The position numbers and the translations under genes are program-made. From positions 1-64,000 of the forward strand of contig CAIOSJ010000025.1 of NCBI GenBank assembly GCA_903860915.1: a DNA stretch of 64,000 bases. Reading direction: 5' to 3'. Positions 8,995-18,331 of this stretch are shown one piece after another; position 1 is the first letter of the stretch; every line of letters starts with the position of its first letter. Origin of the DNA: an uncultured Actinomycetes bacterium (lineage in GTDB: Bacteria; Actinomycetota; Acidimicrobiia; Acidimicrobiales; RAAP-2). The notes under the pieces were generated by a model. The model saw nothing but the letters and a program-made list of their open reading frames with translations. It was not told the origin of the DNA and searched no databases.

Positions 8995-10797
8995 ATGAGC
9001 CTTACCTCGTGGCGAGCAATGTCTCCCCGACGGCGTGGCTGGCTTTTGTTCGGCGCCGTGGCGGGGCTGGCCCTGAGCGGGCGATTGGTGCAAGTAGGGC
9101 TGAATGCGAATCAGCAGGCCCACCTCGCCGAGACTGACGCGACCTACGTCGTGGCCCATCCTTCCTTGATAGAAACAGCTCACGGCCGGGCTATCTTGAA
9201 TACTCGTTTGACTAGTGCTCTGCGACACGCCGCCAACGCCCACCGGGTTGTGAGCGAGTCCTGGTTACTCTCGACCGTAGCCCACGTCCCCTACTTGGGA
9301 CGTGAGGTGCGTGGAGCGGACCGACTGGCTCAAGAAGCCGGGGTTCTGGTCACTCAGGGCCGCAAAGTATTGACCTCAATAGAATCACTGCAGGCCGTCG
9401 TGAGCATCCACGGCAACCCCGCCAGCACCCTCAAGAATCTTTCGTCGCAGATAAAATTCGCCCAGCAGAGGTTGGCACATCTCGAGGCACCCGCTACGGG
9501 TCTCTTCGGTCCCGTGGGCGCCGCGGATCTCGCCATGCACATCAAAATAGAAAAACTACGCAAGGACCTGGATCTTCTGACCGCTGGGGTCACAATATTC
9601 AATTCCTTCTTCGGGGTGTCGAAGCCGACCACGACCTTGTTCCTCGGTCAAAATAACGCCGAAATGCGTGATCAGGGCGCAGTTTTGACATTGGCTCAAG
9701 TGCGCGGTTCAGCCGGCCGGCTTCACGTCGTTCGTTCTGGACCGGTGAACGAGTCAGTGGTGAACACCCCCGTGTCCATGCCGGCGACGTCCGAACTCTT
9801 CCGGGACTACGCCCCCACCCAGGTATGGTCCTCGGTCGACGTCGGAGCGGATTTCTCCTGGACCGGACTGGCGGCGAGCAAGATGTACGCCCAGTCCACG
9901 GGGGTGTCTCCCACGGGGGTGGTGGCCATGGATGCCGTGACCATGGGGCAAATCCTGAAGGTCACGGGTCCCGTTGAGATTATGGGGTTAAACACGTCCC
10001 TCACCTACGAAAATTTTGCCGACGTGGTGCTCCATCAGCTCTACACAATGTTCCCGCGCGGTGATCAAGCCGGTCGACGATTGTTGCTGGGCCGGATTTC
10101 ATCGGCAATTTTTGAACGAGCGAGCGGGTCGAACAACATTGTCGGTCTCCTCCGCGTAATCGCGGCTGGGGTGGCCGGCCGTCACGTCATTCTCTGGAGC
10201 GCCGATGCAGCGGTGGAGGCTGCCGTCACCCGCGTAGGCGCCAGTGGTGACTTGGGTTTTGCGACTCAGCCCCTGACCTTCCACGTGGCGGTCGAGGCGG
10301 TGGGCGGAGCCAAGCTCGATCCGTATATCAGGACCAGCCTGAAATACATTATTACGCCCGACCCCAGTGGCACGGGGGCGGAAATAGAGTTAGACGTCAC
10401 TGTGACAAATACGGCGAGTCGAGGACTTGCCCCGTCGTACTTTGCGGGTCCCGACGGGGTGAATACTCATACCCCAGGCGAATACGCCGCCAATGTCTTC
10501 GTTTGGCAGCCGAATTCGGACCTCGAGAATTCGAGTCTGCCAGACAGTGGCGGCTCACTACGGCGGTACTCAACGGACGTCCTAGCGCAGAGCAGCCAGT
10601 CATTTTCGACCAGTTTACACGTGACTAATGCCCAGGTTGAAGGCATAATTACTCTCCATGTGGTCCCACAACCGAACCTCGTAGCTCAAAATGTGGAGGT
10701 CGATCTGCAATCGGGCTCGTCTCGAGTAGTCGTGGCTCGCAAGCTGCTGTCGTCCTCGCAAACTGTCGCGGTCACAGTTGCGACACCTAGGTCGTAG
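8995..10797 (+). CDS. DUF4012 membrane-anchored protein
   Basis: 600 residues. A short basic N-terminus (RRRGW) and one transmembrane segment (about 13-34) precede a large extracytoplasmic region. The segment with FLGQNNAEMRDQG (about 217-229) and the following GADFSWTGL block match DUF4012, a family common in actinobacterial genomes, often close to polysaccharide synthesis genes, with no established biochemical role. It is transcribed divergently from the nitrobindin-like gene across 139 bp. I see no catalytic motif. Confidence 0.75.
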   Translation: MSLTSWRAMSPRRRGWLLFGAVAGLALSGRLVQVGLNANQQAHLAETDATYVVAHPSLIETAHGRAILNTRLTSALRHAANAHRVVSESWLLSTVAHVPYLGREVRGADRLAQEAGVLVTQGRKVLTSIESLQAVVSIHGNPASTLKNLSSQIKFAQQRLAHLEAPATGLFGPVGAADLAMHIKIEKLRKDLDLLTAGVTIFNSFFGVSKPTTTLFLGQNNAEMRDQGAVLTLAQVRGSAGRLHVVRSGPVNESVVNTPVSMPATSELFRDYAPTQVWSSVDVGADFSWTGLAASKMYAQSTGVSPTGVVAMDAVTMGQILKVTGPVEIMGLNTSLTYENFADVVLHQLYTMFPRGDQAGRRLLLGRISSAIFERASGSNNIVGLLRVIAAGVAGRHVILWSADAAVEAAVTRVGASGDLGFATQPLTFHVAVEAVGGAKLDPYIRTSLKYIITPDPSGTGAEIELDVTVTNTASRGLAPSYFAGPDGVNTHTPGEYAANVFVWQPNSDLENSSLPDSGGSLRRYSTDVLAQSSQSFSTSLHVTNAQVEGIITLHVVPQPNLVAQNVEVDLQSGSSRVVVARKLLSSSQTVAVTVATPRS

Positions 10798-10798
10798 G

Positions 10799-10832
10799 AC
10801 ACACTGAAAAAGTTTTTACCTGTGTGGCTTTT
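10799..10832 (+). terminator. Candidate terminator after the DUF4012 gene
   Basis: ACACA (10799-10803) and TGTGT (10821-10825) form a short stem around an A-run/T-run interior that can pair further, followed by GGCTTTTAT. It begins 2 bp after the stop codon. The stem is short, so termination strength is uncertain. Confidence 0.4.
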
Positions 10833-10887
10833 ATGATGTATCATTTGGAAGATGATTCTTCATAATCAATGACATATAGGGGTGACA

Positions 10888-12117
10888 ATGAGGGTTTCGA
10901 TTCAGCGTAAATTTTTTGTGACCGCAGCTACGGGGCTTGCTCTCATGATGTCCCTTGGTAGTAGTTCGGTGTACGCCACAACGGGCCCCCAACACGTGTG
11001 CCAACCCGGCGATTCCATTTACCCCGGTTGCGTGATCGTCGTGTCTCCGGCACCCCCACCAGTCGTGGGCACCTTTACTCCACCAGCTCTTCCGACGGCA
11101 CCTATTGTGGTGCACGACGGCGAAGGTCATGCGGTGACGGTGCGTGTCGACCCGACCGTGGCTGCTCACGAAGTCCACAAGTTGCTCTTCGCCCCCGATC
11201 TTCCGACGGTGTCGAAGCTCGAAGCGGCCATTGGCGCGGTCATCGTGGTGACCTCGACGCAAGGCTCCGTTGCGCCACCCCCCGAAGTGAACCCCCTGCG
11301 GCCGGAGGGTGACATTCATAACCCCGTGGCGCTGTCTCAGGACAGTACGGGGCACAGGACCATGGCGGTGGGGGACGCAGTAATGGTGTCGGCGCTTATT
11401 GGTTTGCCTAACTCGATTGTTCCGACGATGGCCATAATGCCCAATGGTTCTGCCGTTCAGATCATGGCGAGGACCGACGCCACCGGGCGAGCCGTTTTCC
11501 ACGTGTGCGTGAACGACCCCGTCATACGAGTGAATGGATCGAACCCCATCAGTACGAACTACGGTACGACGAAACTGAGATTCACCTCGTTCGTCGATGG
11601 GGCGCCGAGAAACTTCATCCTGGCCGTAAATATCACTGTTCCTCAGCCACCACATCCTGCGACGGGGCTTGTTTCTTTCCGGATGAATCATTACTCCTAC
11701 GCCCTCGCTTGGCACGCTCCGGCGGGTATCGGGGCCTACCGCTCGGTCTCGTACATCGTCACCTCATCTAATGGCGGACACTGCCAGACAACGGGCTTGC
11801 ACTGCGTTATGTCGGGCTTCAGGTCTCGAAGCAATTACCGCTTCGTCGTCTCTGTTCTGTCCAGCTCGGGGACGTCGCATCCGGCGGGCTTCGACCGCAG
11901 GGGCGGTGTCGGACCTTACGAAACGCGGGGCCATCACGACTCGGTCCCGGCGGGTCACGAGGGGGCCTACGTGGCTCTCATTCAGAAAATTTTAAAGATT
12001 AAGGTCACGGGTTACTACAGCGGAGCGACGCAGGCCGCGGTCAAAAACTTCCAGTTTCACCAGGGACTCAGGGTCACGGGATCGGTTGATGCACTCACCT
12101 GGCTGAGTCTGAACTAA
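10888..12117 (+). CDS. Secreted protein with C-terminal peptidoglycan-binding domain
   Basis: The start is ATG 10888 (an in-frame GTG lies two codons earlier), with GGGGTG just upstream and a CATAAT -10-like hexamer at 10861. The roughly 409-residue product has a signal peptide ending near VYATTG, a Pro-rich segment, a beta-rich middle and a fibronectin-III-like stretch (about 255-320). The last 50 residues form a PG_binding_1 domain (YVALIQKILKIKVTGYYSG, FQFHQGLRVTG). It probably sits in the cell wall. The middle matches no family I can name and contains no recognisable hydrolase, so the activity is unknown. Confidence 0.7.
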   Translation: MRVSIQRKFFVTAATGLALMMSLGSSSVYATTGPQHVCQPGDSIYPGCVIVVSPAPPPVVGTFTPPALPTAPIVVHDGEGHAVTVRVDPTVAAHEVHKLLFAPDLPTVSKLEAAIGAVIVVTSTQGSVAPPPEVNPLRPEGDIHNPVALSQDSTGHRTMAVGDAVMVSALIGLPNSIVPTMAIMPNGSAVQIMARTDATGRAVFHVCVNDPVIRVNGSNPISTNYGTTKLRFTSFVDGAPRNFILAVNITVPQPPHPATGLVSFRMNHYSYALAWHAPAGIGAYRSVSYIVTSSNGGHCQTTGLHCVMSGFRSRSNYRFVVSVLSSSGTSHPAGFDRRGGVGPYETRGHHDSVPAGHEGAYVALIQKILKIKVTGYYSGATQAAVKNFQFHQGLRVTGSVDALTWLSLN

Positions 12118-12168
12118 AAATCGACTAGTCCTTCCGGTTCGAGTCGTAACGAGACCCGAGAACTGCAT

Positions 12169-12192
12169 CTTTACGGAGTATTTTCCGTAAAG
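12169..12192. promoter_or_regulatory. Perfect 9-bp dyad before the aldehyde dehydrogenase gene
   Basis: CTTTACGGA (12169-12177) and TCCGTAAAG (12184-12192) are perfect inverted repeats with a 6-base centre, ending 12 bp before the ATG and abutting the AAAAGGAG ribosome site. No T-run follows on either strand, which argues for a repressor operator or an RNA hairpin that occludes the ribosome site rather than a terminator. Confidence 0.55.
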
Positions 12193-12204
12193 AAAAGGAG
12201 TGTC

Positions 12205-13950
12205 ATGTCCATCACTACACGTGGAGCTGCGGCCCCCACATCTGGTTTACAGAATCACGGAACCCTCGATACTACGAGCTTGGACCTAGCCGTCGCGGAG
12301 GTCGCGGCGCAGGCGCTGAACTGGGCGGCGACGTCACCGCTGAAGCGCGCTGATCTACTGAGTCGAATGGCGCGGGACACCTACGCGGTGGCCGAAGACT
12401 GGGCGGCCGCGGGTTGCGCGGCCAAGGGCCTTGATCCACAGAGCTCGGAGGGTGGCGAAGAACTCTTCAGCGGCGTCGGCACATTCTTGCGGATGGTGCA
12501 GTGCTTCCAGACGAGCATGGTCGATATCGCCAAAAAAGGCCGTCCCCAGTACCCCGGTCCGGTCAGCCACAAGCCCAATAGCCGCATCGCCGTCCAAGTT
12601 CTCCCGGCCAGCAATTTTGACAAACTCCTCTACGCGGGCATCACCGGAGAGGTGTGGATGGAGCCAGGCGTGAGCGAGGATGAAGTGCGCGCCACGCAAG
12701 CCGAGGTCTACCGGAACCCCACCGCCCACGCTGGGGTCTCCCTGGTCCTCGGGGCCGGCAACGTCGGCTCGCTAGGACCACGCGACGTGTTGACCAAACT
12801 TTTCGCCGAAGGCAAGGTTGTGGTACTCAAGGCCAACCCCGTTAACGACTATCTGGTGCCCTACTGGGAAAGGGCCATGGCGGGCCTCATTGAGGCAGGT
12901 TTCCTCCGCATCGTGAGTGGCGGCGCGGCCGTGGGGGCCTACCTCACCCACCACGAATCCATCGTGGACATTCACGTGACCGGATCGGACAAGACTGTCG
13001 AGGCCATCGTCTTCGGTGTCGGCGACGATGCGGCCGAGCGTAAGGCGTCTAATAACCCCATCATTACGAAGCCCGTGAGTTGCGAACTCGGCAACGTCTC
13101 ACCCGTCGTCATCGTCCCCGGTGTCTGGTCCAAGAAGGACATTGACTACCAGGCCGCGCACGTGGCGACGATGTTGACGAACAACGCCGGATTCAATTGC
13201 CTGACTCCGCGAGTCCTCGTGACGCACGAGCAGTGGTCCCAGCGTGGCGAGTTCCTCGCGGCCCTCGCGACGGTGCTCGAAAGTCTGCCGACGCGACGGG
13301 CTTACTACCCGGGAGCCCGAGAGCGTCACGCCAGCTTTATGGCGGCCCACCCGGAGGCGACCCTCATCGGCACGGCGACCGACGAGGCTCTGCCCTGGAC
13401 AATCATCACGGGACTCGACGCTGGGAACGTCGACGACATGTGTCTGAACGTGGAAGCCTTCTGTTCGCTCACGAGTGAGTGCACTATCAGCGCGCACTCA
13501 CCAACTGAGTTCGTTGAAAAAGCGGTGACCTTCTGCAATGACGTGGTGTGGGGAACACTTTCGGCCACGGTGATTGCCCACCCCAGCTCGCTCCAGGATG
13601 CGAGTGTGGGTCCGGCCATCGAACAGGCCATTGCTGATCTTCGTTACGGCTCGATTGGCCTCAACCTCTGGCACGCCATGAGCTTCGCCTTCGCCACGAC
13701 AGTATGGGGCGCCTACCCCGGTCACGAATTGACTGATATTCAGTCGGGTCGCGGATTCGTGGGGAACGCCTTCTTGTTCGCCCGACCCCAAAAGTCCGTG
13801 GTCCGTGGTCCGTTCCGATCTAGCCCAGCGCCCGCGTGGTTCGCCACGAATCGTGGTGCAGCGACGACGATGCGTCGGCTTCTGGCCTTCGAAGCGAAGC
13901 CGTCGTGGCTGAAGATTCCGGGACTGCTGGCCGCCGCCCTGAAGGCTTAG
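12205..13950 (+). CDS. Aldehyde dehydrogenase superfamily protein (long, divergent)
   Basis: 581 residues, longer than the usual roughly 500. The catalytic Cys332 (AGFNCLTP) and the conserved Glu294 (CELGNVSP) are both present, and the NAD-binding region runs from about 182 (LGAGNVGS) to 215 (LKANPVNDY), so oxidation of an aldehyde with NAD(P) is plausible. Sequence around the active site differs from betaine, succinate-semialdehyde and phenylacetaldehyde types, and I cannot name a substrate. The C-terminus (residues 520-581) extends beyond the normal fold. An upstream dyad at 12169-12192 suggests dedicated regulation. The stop overlaps the convergent lipoprotein gene by 4 bp. Confidence 0.8.
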   Translation: MSITTRGAAAPTSGLQNHGTLDTTSLDLAVAEVAAQALNWAATSPLKRADLLSRMARDTYAVAEDWAAAGCAAKGLDPQSSEGGEELFSGVGTFLRMVQCFQTSMVDIAKKGRPQYPGPVSHKPNSRIAVQVLPASNFDKLLYAGITGEVWMEPGVSEDEVRATQAEVYRNPTAHAGVSLVLGAGNVGSLGPRDVLTKLFAEGKVVVLKANPVNDYLVPYWERAMAGLIEAGFLRIVSGGAAVGAYLTHHESIVDIHVTGSDKTVEAIVFGVGDDAAERKASNNPIITKPVSCELGNVSPVVIVPGVWSKKDIDYQAAHVATMLTNNAGFNCLTPRVLVTHEQWSQRGEFLAALATVLESLPTRRAYYPGARERHASFMAAHPEATLIGTATDEALPWTIITGLDAGNVDDMCLNVEAFCSLTSECTISAHSPTEFVEKAVTFCNDVVWGTLSATVIAHPSSLQDASVGPAIEQAIADLRYGSIGLNLWHAMSFAFATTVWGAYPGHELTDIQSGRGFVGNAFLFARPQKSVVRGPFRSSPAPAWFATNRGAATTMRRLLAFEAKPSWLKIPGLLAAALKA

Positions 13951-14972
13951 GGCGAAACGACCACGCTGGTGGTGGTGGTCGTTGCGACGCAGCGCTTCGC
14001 ACCACAGGCCGTAGCCAGGAAGGGACCCGCCACGTAGAGCAGGTCGCGGGTTGTCCAGGTCGCTCCGTCGTACGTGGCCAACCAGGCACGTCCCGAGGTA
14101 CTGAGGCCACTCGCGATGCAGTGACCGTCAGCGGTGCACGAGAGTTGCTCCGCCGCCGTGGTCGGTTGATGGGTGAGCGGCGTCATCGTGAGCTGCCCGT
14201 GTACGAAGTGACCCCTCACAACACTGACGCCCTGGGCTCGGTGCCGAAGAGCCCAGCAGGTGTGGAGGCGGCAAGAAAAACTCGAGAGGGTGGTGGCGGG
14301 AGTTAGGACCTGAGGGACCCAGGCGGAATTCTTCACGTCAGCGGTCACCACCGAGCCGCGCCCGGACTGCTCACTGGTGATAATCGTTGCTGTAGGACTG
14401 AGCACCGCTAGGCCGGTCGTGGTGGCCGAAAGAGGAACGGTCGGCAGCGGCGAGGGAGTCCACGTCGTGCCGTGATCAGTCGAGATGAGGAGGCGCGATG
14501 AGCCGTCACTGGCCAGACTGTCCATCATCTGACACTGTGCCGCGGTGCACTGGATCAAGAGTGCGCCTTGACCATTCACGGGAGGAACGAGGGCCTCGAG
14601 CCTGGTCGAACCGGCCCGCCAGCGCCACACCAGGTCTCCGCTACTACCAGAGCCCACGACGAGGCACTCCGAGCGATTGCAACCAACAGCGCTGAGGGTG
14701 GTGGCGATCTCGGTCGGCACCGCGAGGGGTCGCCAGGACCTTCCCGGGTGAGAGAGTTGGGCGACTGAATTAGGTGTCCCGACCACGCCGGTGGTGCCGA
14801 CAATCAGGCAGTCGTTGGCTTGATCGCAACCGGCCGCGTTCAGCGCCACGGAGATCGACAGAGACGGCGTGCCCGTGAGTGGAAGGGCGCTCGGCGTCGC
14901 GGTGACCCCGCATCCCGACAGTCCCACGGCGACGAGCACGGTGAAGGTCAGTCGACGGAAGTTACGGATCAT
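13947..14972 (-). CDS. Putative lipoprotein, beta-propeller-like
   Basis: 341 residues with a lipoprotein signal: basic start, hydrophobic stretch and an LSGC lipobox with Cys21. The mature part repeats short blocks with paired cysteines and W-x3-P/LAVP elements (GCNRSECLVVGSGSSG, STDHGTTWTPSPLP), reminiscent of BNR/YCF48-type propeller blades. It is presumably anchored at the outer face of the membrane. It is divergent from the MarP-like protease with only 5 bp between start codons, so the two promoters must overlap one or both coding regions. Function unknown. Confidence 0.65.
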   Translation of the reverse strand: MIRNFRRLTFTVLVAVGLSGCGVTATPSALPLTGTPSLSISVALNAAGCDQANDCLIVGTTGVVGTPNSVAQLSHPGRSWRPLAVPTEIATTLSAVGCNRSECLVVGSGSSGDLVWRWRAGSTRLEALVPPVNGQGALLIQCTAAQCQMMDSLASDGSSRLLISTDHGTTWTPSPLPTVPLSATTTGLAVLSPTATIITSEQSGRGSVVTADVKNSAWVPQVLTPATTLSSFSCRLHTCWALRHRAQGVSVVRGHFVHGQLTMTPLTHQPTTAAEQLSCTADGHCIASGLSTSGRAWLATYDGATWTTRDLLYVAGPFLATACGAKRCVATTTTTSVVVSP

Positions 14973-14977
14973 CAGAA

Positions 14978-16174
14978 GTGATGGTACTCGTCCTCACGCC
15001 AGTCCTCTACCCTCGTGAAGTGAGTTGGATCGATATTGTCATCGCGGTCGTGGTGGCGACGTCGGCCCTACGCGGCCGCTCGTCGGGCGCGCTGCGTCAA
15101 GTGAGCAGTGTGCTGGGTTTCGTGGTGGGTTTTCTCATTGGCACCATGGTGGCGCCCAATCTCGCTCACGCACTCGCCTCCGGCGCCTGGCGACCAGTGG
15201 TGGCGATAGTGATAGTCGTGGTCGGGGCCTCGCTCGGCGCTTCGCTCGGTGGACTCGTCGGTTCGGCGGCCAAGGTGTCCATGCGGCGACTCAAACTCGG
15301 CGCCCTCGACGCCGCCGCCGGCGCTGCCGTCGGGACTCTGGGCTCACTGTTCGCCTGCTGGCTACTGGCGGGTCTCGTGGCGACGGCTCCGTGGGCCTCA
15401 CTCGGGAGCCACATTGGTTCCTCCAGGATTTTGGCGACCCTGGATGCAGTGATGCCGCCCATCCCCTCGGTGGAAACACGGGTTATTCAACTCTTTCGCA
15501 CGTCAGATTTTCCCAGTGTGTTCGCCAACGTCGTCGCGCCCTCCGTGGCGGCGGTGGAGGTGAGCAGTCCAGACCAGGCCACCGCCATGGCCGCGGCGGC
15601 GCGTCCATCGGTGCACCGCATTCTCGCCACCGGCAACTGCAGCGCCGACCACGAAGGCACGGGCTTTGTGGTGGCGTCAGGACTGGTTATCACCAACGCC
15701 CACGTGGTCGCCGGCTCGGCCGGCGTGACGGTGGACGGTCGAAGAGGTCAGGTGGTGCTCTTTGATCCGAATCAGGACGTGGCCGTCATCTCCGTCTCGA
15801 CCCTGTCCTGGCCGGTATTGCGACTGGCTAGCGGACCCCTCAGCCTCGGACCGGCCGCGGTGGTTGGCTTTCCCCTCAACGGAGCTCTCAGCATCGCGCC
15901 GGCGGGTGTCGCGGGTGAAGTCTCGGCCGCCACTCGCGATATTTACGCCTCGACCGTTCTCTCGCGCAGCATGATCGTTGTGAATGGTGACGTCCAGCCG
16001 GGTAATTCGGGTAGCCCCCTGCTCCAGGGGGGCGGGGTAGTGGGCATGGTGTTCTCGAAGTCGCTGACCCTACCGCTGACCGCGTACGCCATTACGAACG
16101 CCGTTATCCGCAGCGAAGTACTCCGGGTGACCGCCCCACGACCCGTGTCCAGCGGGGTCTGCGTGAGTAATTAG
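14978..16174 (+). CDS. MarP-like membrane-anchored serine protease (CvpA + trypsin)
   Basis: 398 residues from GTG 14978; an in-frame GTG at 15020 (SWIDIVI) better matches the usual family start. Four hydrophobic segments (about 18-32, 45-64, 73-92, 115-135) form a CvpA-type domain. A chymotrypsin-fold domain follows with triad His242 (NAHVV), Asp267 (NQDVAV) and Ser345 (GNSGSPL). Cys221 and Cys395 sit where mycobacterial MarP has its activity-controlling disulfide. MarP cleaves periplasmic targets and is needed for acid and oxidative stress survival in mycobacteria; a similar role here is inference. Its end overlaps gabT by 4 bp (convergent). Confidence 0.85.
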   Translation: MMVLVLTPVLYPREVSWIDIVIAVVVATSALRGRSSGALRQVSSVLGFVVGFLIGTMVAPNLAHALASGAWRPVVAIVIVVVGASLGASLGGLVGSAAKVSMRRLKLGALDAAAGAAVGTLGSLFACWLLAGLVATAPWASLGSHIGSSRILATLDAVMPPIPSVETRVIQLFRTSDFPSVFANVVAPSVAAVEVSSPDQATAMAAAARPSVHRILATGNCSADHEGTGFVVASGLVITNAHVVAGSAGVTVDGRRGQVVLFDPNQDVAVISVSTLSWPVLRLASGPLSLGPAAVVGFPLNGALSIAPAGVAGEVSAATRDIYASTVLSRSMIVVNGDVQPGNSGSPLLQGGGVVGMVFSKSLTLPLTAYAITNAVIRSEVLRVTAPRPVSSGVCVSN

Positions 16175-17505
16175 CTAAGGCTGCGCACGGCGTCGGCGAG
16201 CACCGAAAGACCATCGGTTAACTGCTCGTCAGTGATGACGAGTGGGGGGAGCAGACGAACGACGTTGCCGTAGGTGCCACACGAAATAGCCACCACACCT
16301 TGTTGGTTGCAGTAGTTCACTACGGCCTTAGCGGCGGCGGCGTTGGGGATGTTGCCTCCGGCCACCACTAGCTCGATGGCGGCCATGGCCCCGCGACCAC
16401 GCACCTCACCAATGATTGTGGTCTCTGATTGGAGTTGGCGTAGCGAGGACATCATGTGTTCGCCGAGTACCGTGGCGCGTTCGGCCAGATTCTGGTCACG
16501 CAGAGTGGCGATGGTGGCTATCGCCGCGGCGACGGCGACGGGATTTCCTCCGTAGGTGCCGCCGAGGCCACCTTCGTGAATTGCGTTCATGATCTCCGCT
16601 CGACCAGTGACGCCGGCGAGGGGCATGCCCCCGGCGAAGCCCTTGGCGGTAGTGATGATGTCGGGAATGACGCCCTCGTGGTCAACGGCGAACCAGCGGC
16701 CCGTGCGACAAAATCCCGTTTGAATTTCGTCGGCGATGAAGAGAGCGCCGTTGTCCGCCGTCCATTGCGAGAGGGCGGGTAGAAAGCCCTCGGCCGGGAC
16801 GATGAAGCCACCCTCGCCCTGAATTGGCTCAATCAAAATGGCGGCCACGTTGTTGGCGCCAACGGTGGTCTCAATCTCGGCGATGGCCCGAGCGGCCGCC
16901 TCGGGACCACTGAGCCCGTCGCGGTAGGGGTACGAGGTGGCGACGCGGTAGACCTCGGGGGCGAAGGGGCCGAAGTGATCCTTGTAGGGCATGTTCTTGG
17001 CGGTGAGCGCCATGGTCAAGTTGGTGCGACCGTGATAGGCGTGATCAACCACGATGATGGCCGAACGACCCGTGGCGTAGCGGGCAATCTTGACGGCGTT
17101 TTCTACCGCTTCGGCCCCGGAATTAAAGAGGGCGGAAGTTTTGGCGTGGGTGCCGGGGGTTATGCGGGCCAACTCCTCACAGACTTCGATGTACTCCTCG
17201 TAGGGGGTAACCATGAAGCAGGTGTGAGTGAAGTCAGCGACCTGGCGGCTCACCGCGTCGATAATCGCGGGCACGGCGTGGCCGACCGAGGTTACGGCGA
17301 TACCCGAACCGAGGTCGAGGAGACGGTTCTGGTCGACGTCGACGAGGATGGCGCCGGCGGCGCGTTCAATATAGACGGGGAAGCCGTTGGTGAGTCCGGC
17401 GCTGACGACGGCCTGACGGCGGGCGTGGAGGGCTTGGGAGTTAGGACCCGGAATAGCGGTGCGGACGTCGCGCATGATTCCAACGTCGGTGGTGGTAATC
17501 GTCAC
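16171..17505 (-). CDS. gabT: 4-aminobutyrate aminotransferase
   Basis: 444 residues, the typical length of class III aminotransferases. The PLP-binding lysine is Lys288 (TTAKGFAGGMPLAG). NSGAEAVENAVKIAR (128-142) binds the cofactor phosphate, and DEIQTGFCRTG (259-269) contains the Asp that contacts the PLP ring nitrogen. GabT moves the amino group of GABA to 2-oxoglutarate, giving succinate semialdehyde. A matching semialdehyde dehydrogenase is not adjacent; the ALDH at 12205 is a possible but unproven partner. An AGGAG site lies directly upstream of the start. Confidence 0.88.
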   Translation of the reverse strand: MTITTTDVGIMRDVRTAIPGPNSQALHARRQAVVSAGLTNGFPVYIERAAGAILVDVDQNRLLDLGSGIAVTSVGHAVPAIIDAVSRQVADFTHTCFMVTPYEEYIEVCEELARITPGTHAKTSALFNSGAEAVENAVKIARYATGRSAIIVVDHAYHGRTNLTMALTAKNMPYKDHFGPFAPEVYRVATSYPYRDGLSGPEAAARAIAEIETTVGANNVAAILIEPIQGEGGFIVPAEGFLPALSQWTADNGALFIADEIQTGFCRTGRWFAVDHEGVIPDIITTAKGFAGGMPLAGVTGRAEIMNAIHEGGLGGTYGGNPVAVAAAIATIATLRDQNLAERATVLGEHMMSSLRQLQSETTIIGEVRGRGAMAAIELVVAGGNIPNAAAAKAVVNYCNQQGVVAISCGTYGNVVRLLPPLVITDEQLTDGLSVLADAVRSLS

Positions 17506-17524
17506 AGGGGCTCCTCTGTATGTG

Positions 17525-17552
17525 AAGGTCGCGGGAAAATATTCGCGACCTT
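17525..17552 (-). other. Hairpin between ABC ATPase and gabT
   Basis: AAGGTCGCG (17525-17533) and CGCGACCTT (17544-17552) form a perfect 9-bp stem with an AT-rich 10-base loop, 20 bp upstream of the gabT start. No U-tract follows on the minus strand. It may be a weak terminator for the ABC operon or an operator/leader element of gabT. Confidence 0.5.
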
Positions 17553-17656
17553 TGTAGCGTACCGCTCACGCTCGTTACTACGAAGAAGTCGCGGCGACTC
17601 CGCCATCGCTGAGTCGGGCGGGCCACCTAGAAAAGTCCGGGCCCCAACGGTGACTA

Positions 17657-18331
17657 CTAGGCGATTTCGCGAAGGACGCCGTCTTCAATTTCTAGCCGCC
17701 GGTCGGCGGCCTTGGCGATTTTCTCATCGTGCGTCACCACGACCACGGTGCGCTTCTCTTGTCCAGCGGCTTCGCGCAGGAGTGCGATGATTCTTTCGCC
17801 CGTCTTACGGTCCAAGTTTCCCGTGGGCTCGTCGGCCAAGATTAGTTCCGGATCGGTCACGAGAGCACGGGCAATCGCTACGCGCTGCTGTTCACCACCG
17901 GAGAGTCGCGCCGGACGACGAAGCACCTTGTCATCGCCGAGGCCGACGGTGTTGAGAACTTCTCGAGCTCTGATTTCCCGGTCGGACACCGACCACCTGG
18001 CGAACTCCAGGGGCAGCATGACGTTCTCGAGTGCACTGAGGTTGGGGATTAGATTGAACTGCTGGAACACGAAACCCACCTTGCGAGCCCGGTAGGCAGT
18101 GCGGCCCTTGGCATCGAGGCCGGCGAGTTCCACATCGTCTACCTTGATGGAGCCCTTATCGGGCGTTTCCAGTAGACCGAGCAGCGAGAGAAGGGTGGAC
18201 TTGCCGCTCCCGCTCGCACCAACGATGGCAATCATCTCACCCGGCTTGGTCGAAAAGCTGACGTCGGAGACGGCGGCGACGTCACCGGCCGGGGTCCGGA
18301 AGGTCTTATTTAACGACGTGACTGTTAGCAC
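17657..18331 (-). CDS. ABC transporter ATP-binding protein, MacB/LolD type
   Basis: 224 residues with Walker [10 protein letters not shown] (38-46), a Q-loop, the signature [15 protein letters not shown], Walker [13 protein letters not shown] and an H-loop (VVVVTHD). This is the MacB/LolD/FtsE subgroup that powers FtsX-type permeases. Its start overlaps the permease stop at base 18331, so the two are translationally coupled. Such pairs export lipoproteins, peptides or macrolides, or act as mechanotransmitters; nothing local identifies the cargo. Confidence 0.9.
   Translation of the reverse strand: MLTVTSLNKTFRTPAGDVAAVSDVSFSTKPGEMIAIVGASGSGKSTLLSLLGLLETPDKGSIKVDDVELAGLDAKGRTAYRARKVGFVFQQFNLIPNLSALENVMLPLEFARWSVSDREIRAREVLNTVGLGDDKVLRRPARLSGGEQQRVAIARALVTDPELILADEPTGNLDRKTGERIIALLREAAGQEKRTVVVVTHDEKIAKAADRRLEIEDGVLREIA

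Noticed and set aside
10831..11715. A 294-codon minus-strand frame opposite the peptidoglycan-binding protein gene
   Set aside because: It is Arg/His-rich without domains, and the plus-strand gene has a signal peptide and a known C-terminal domain.
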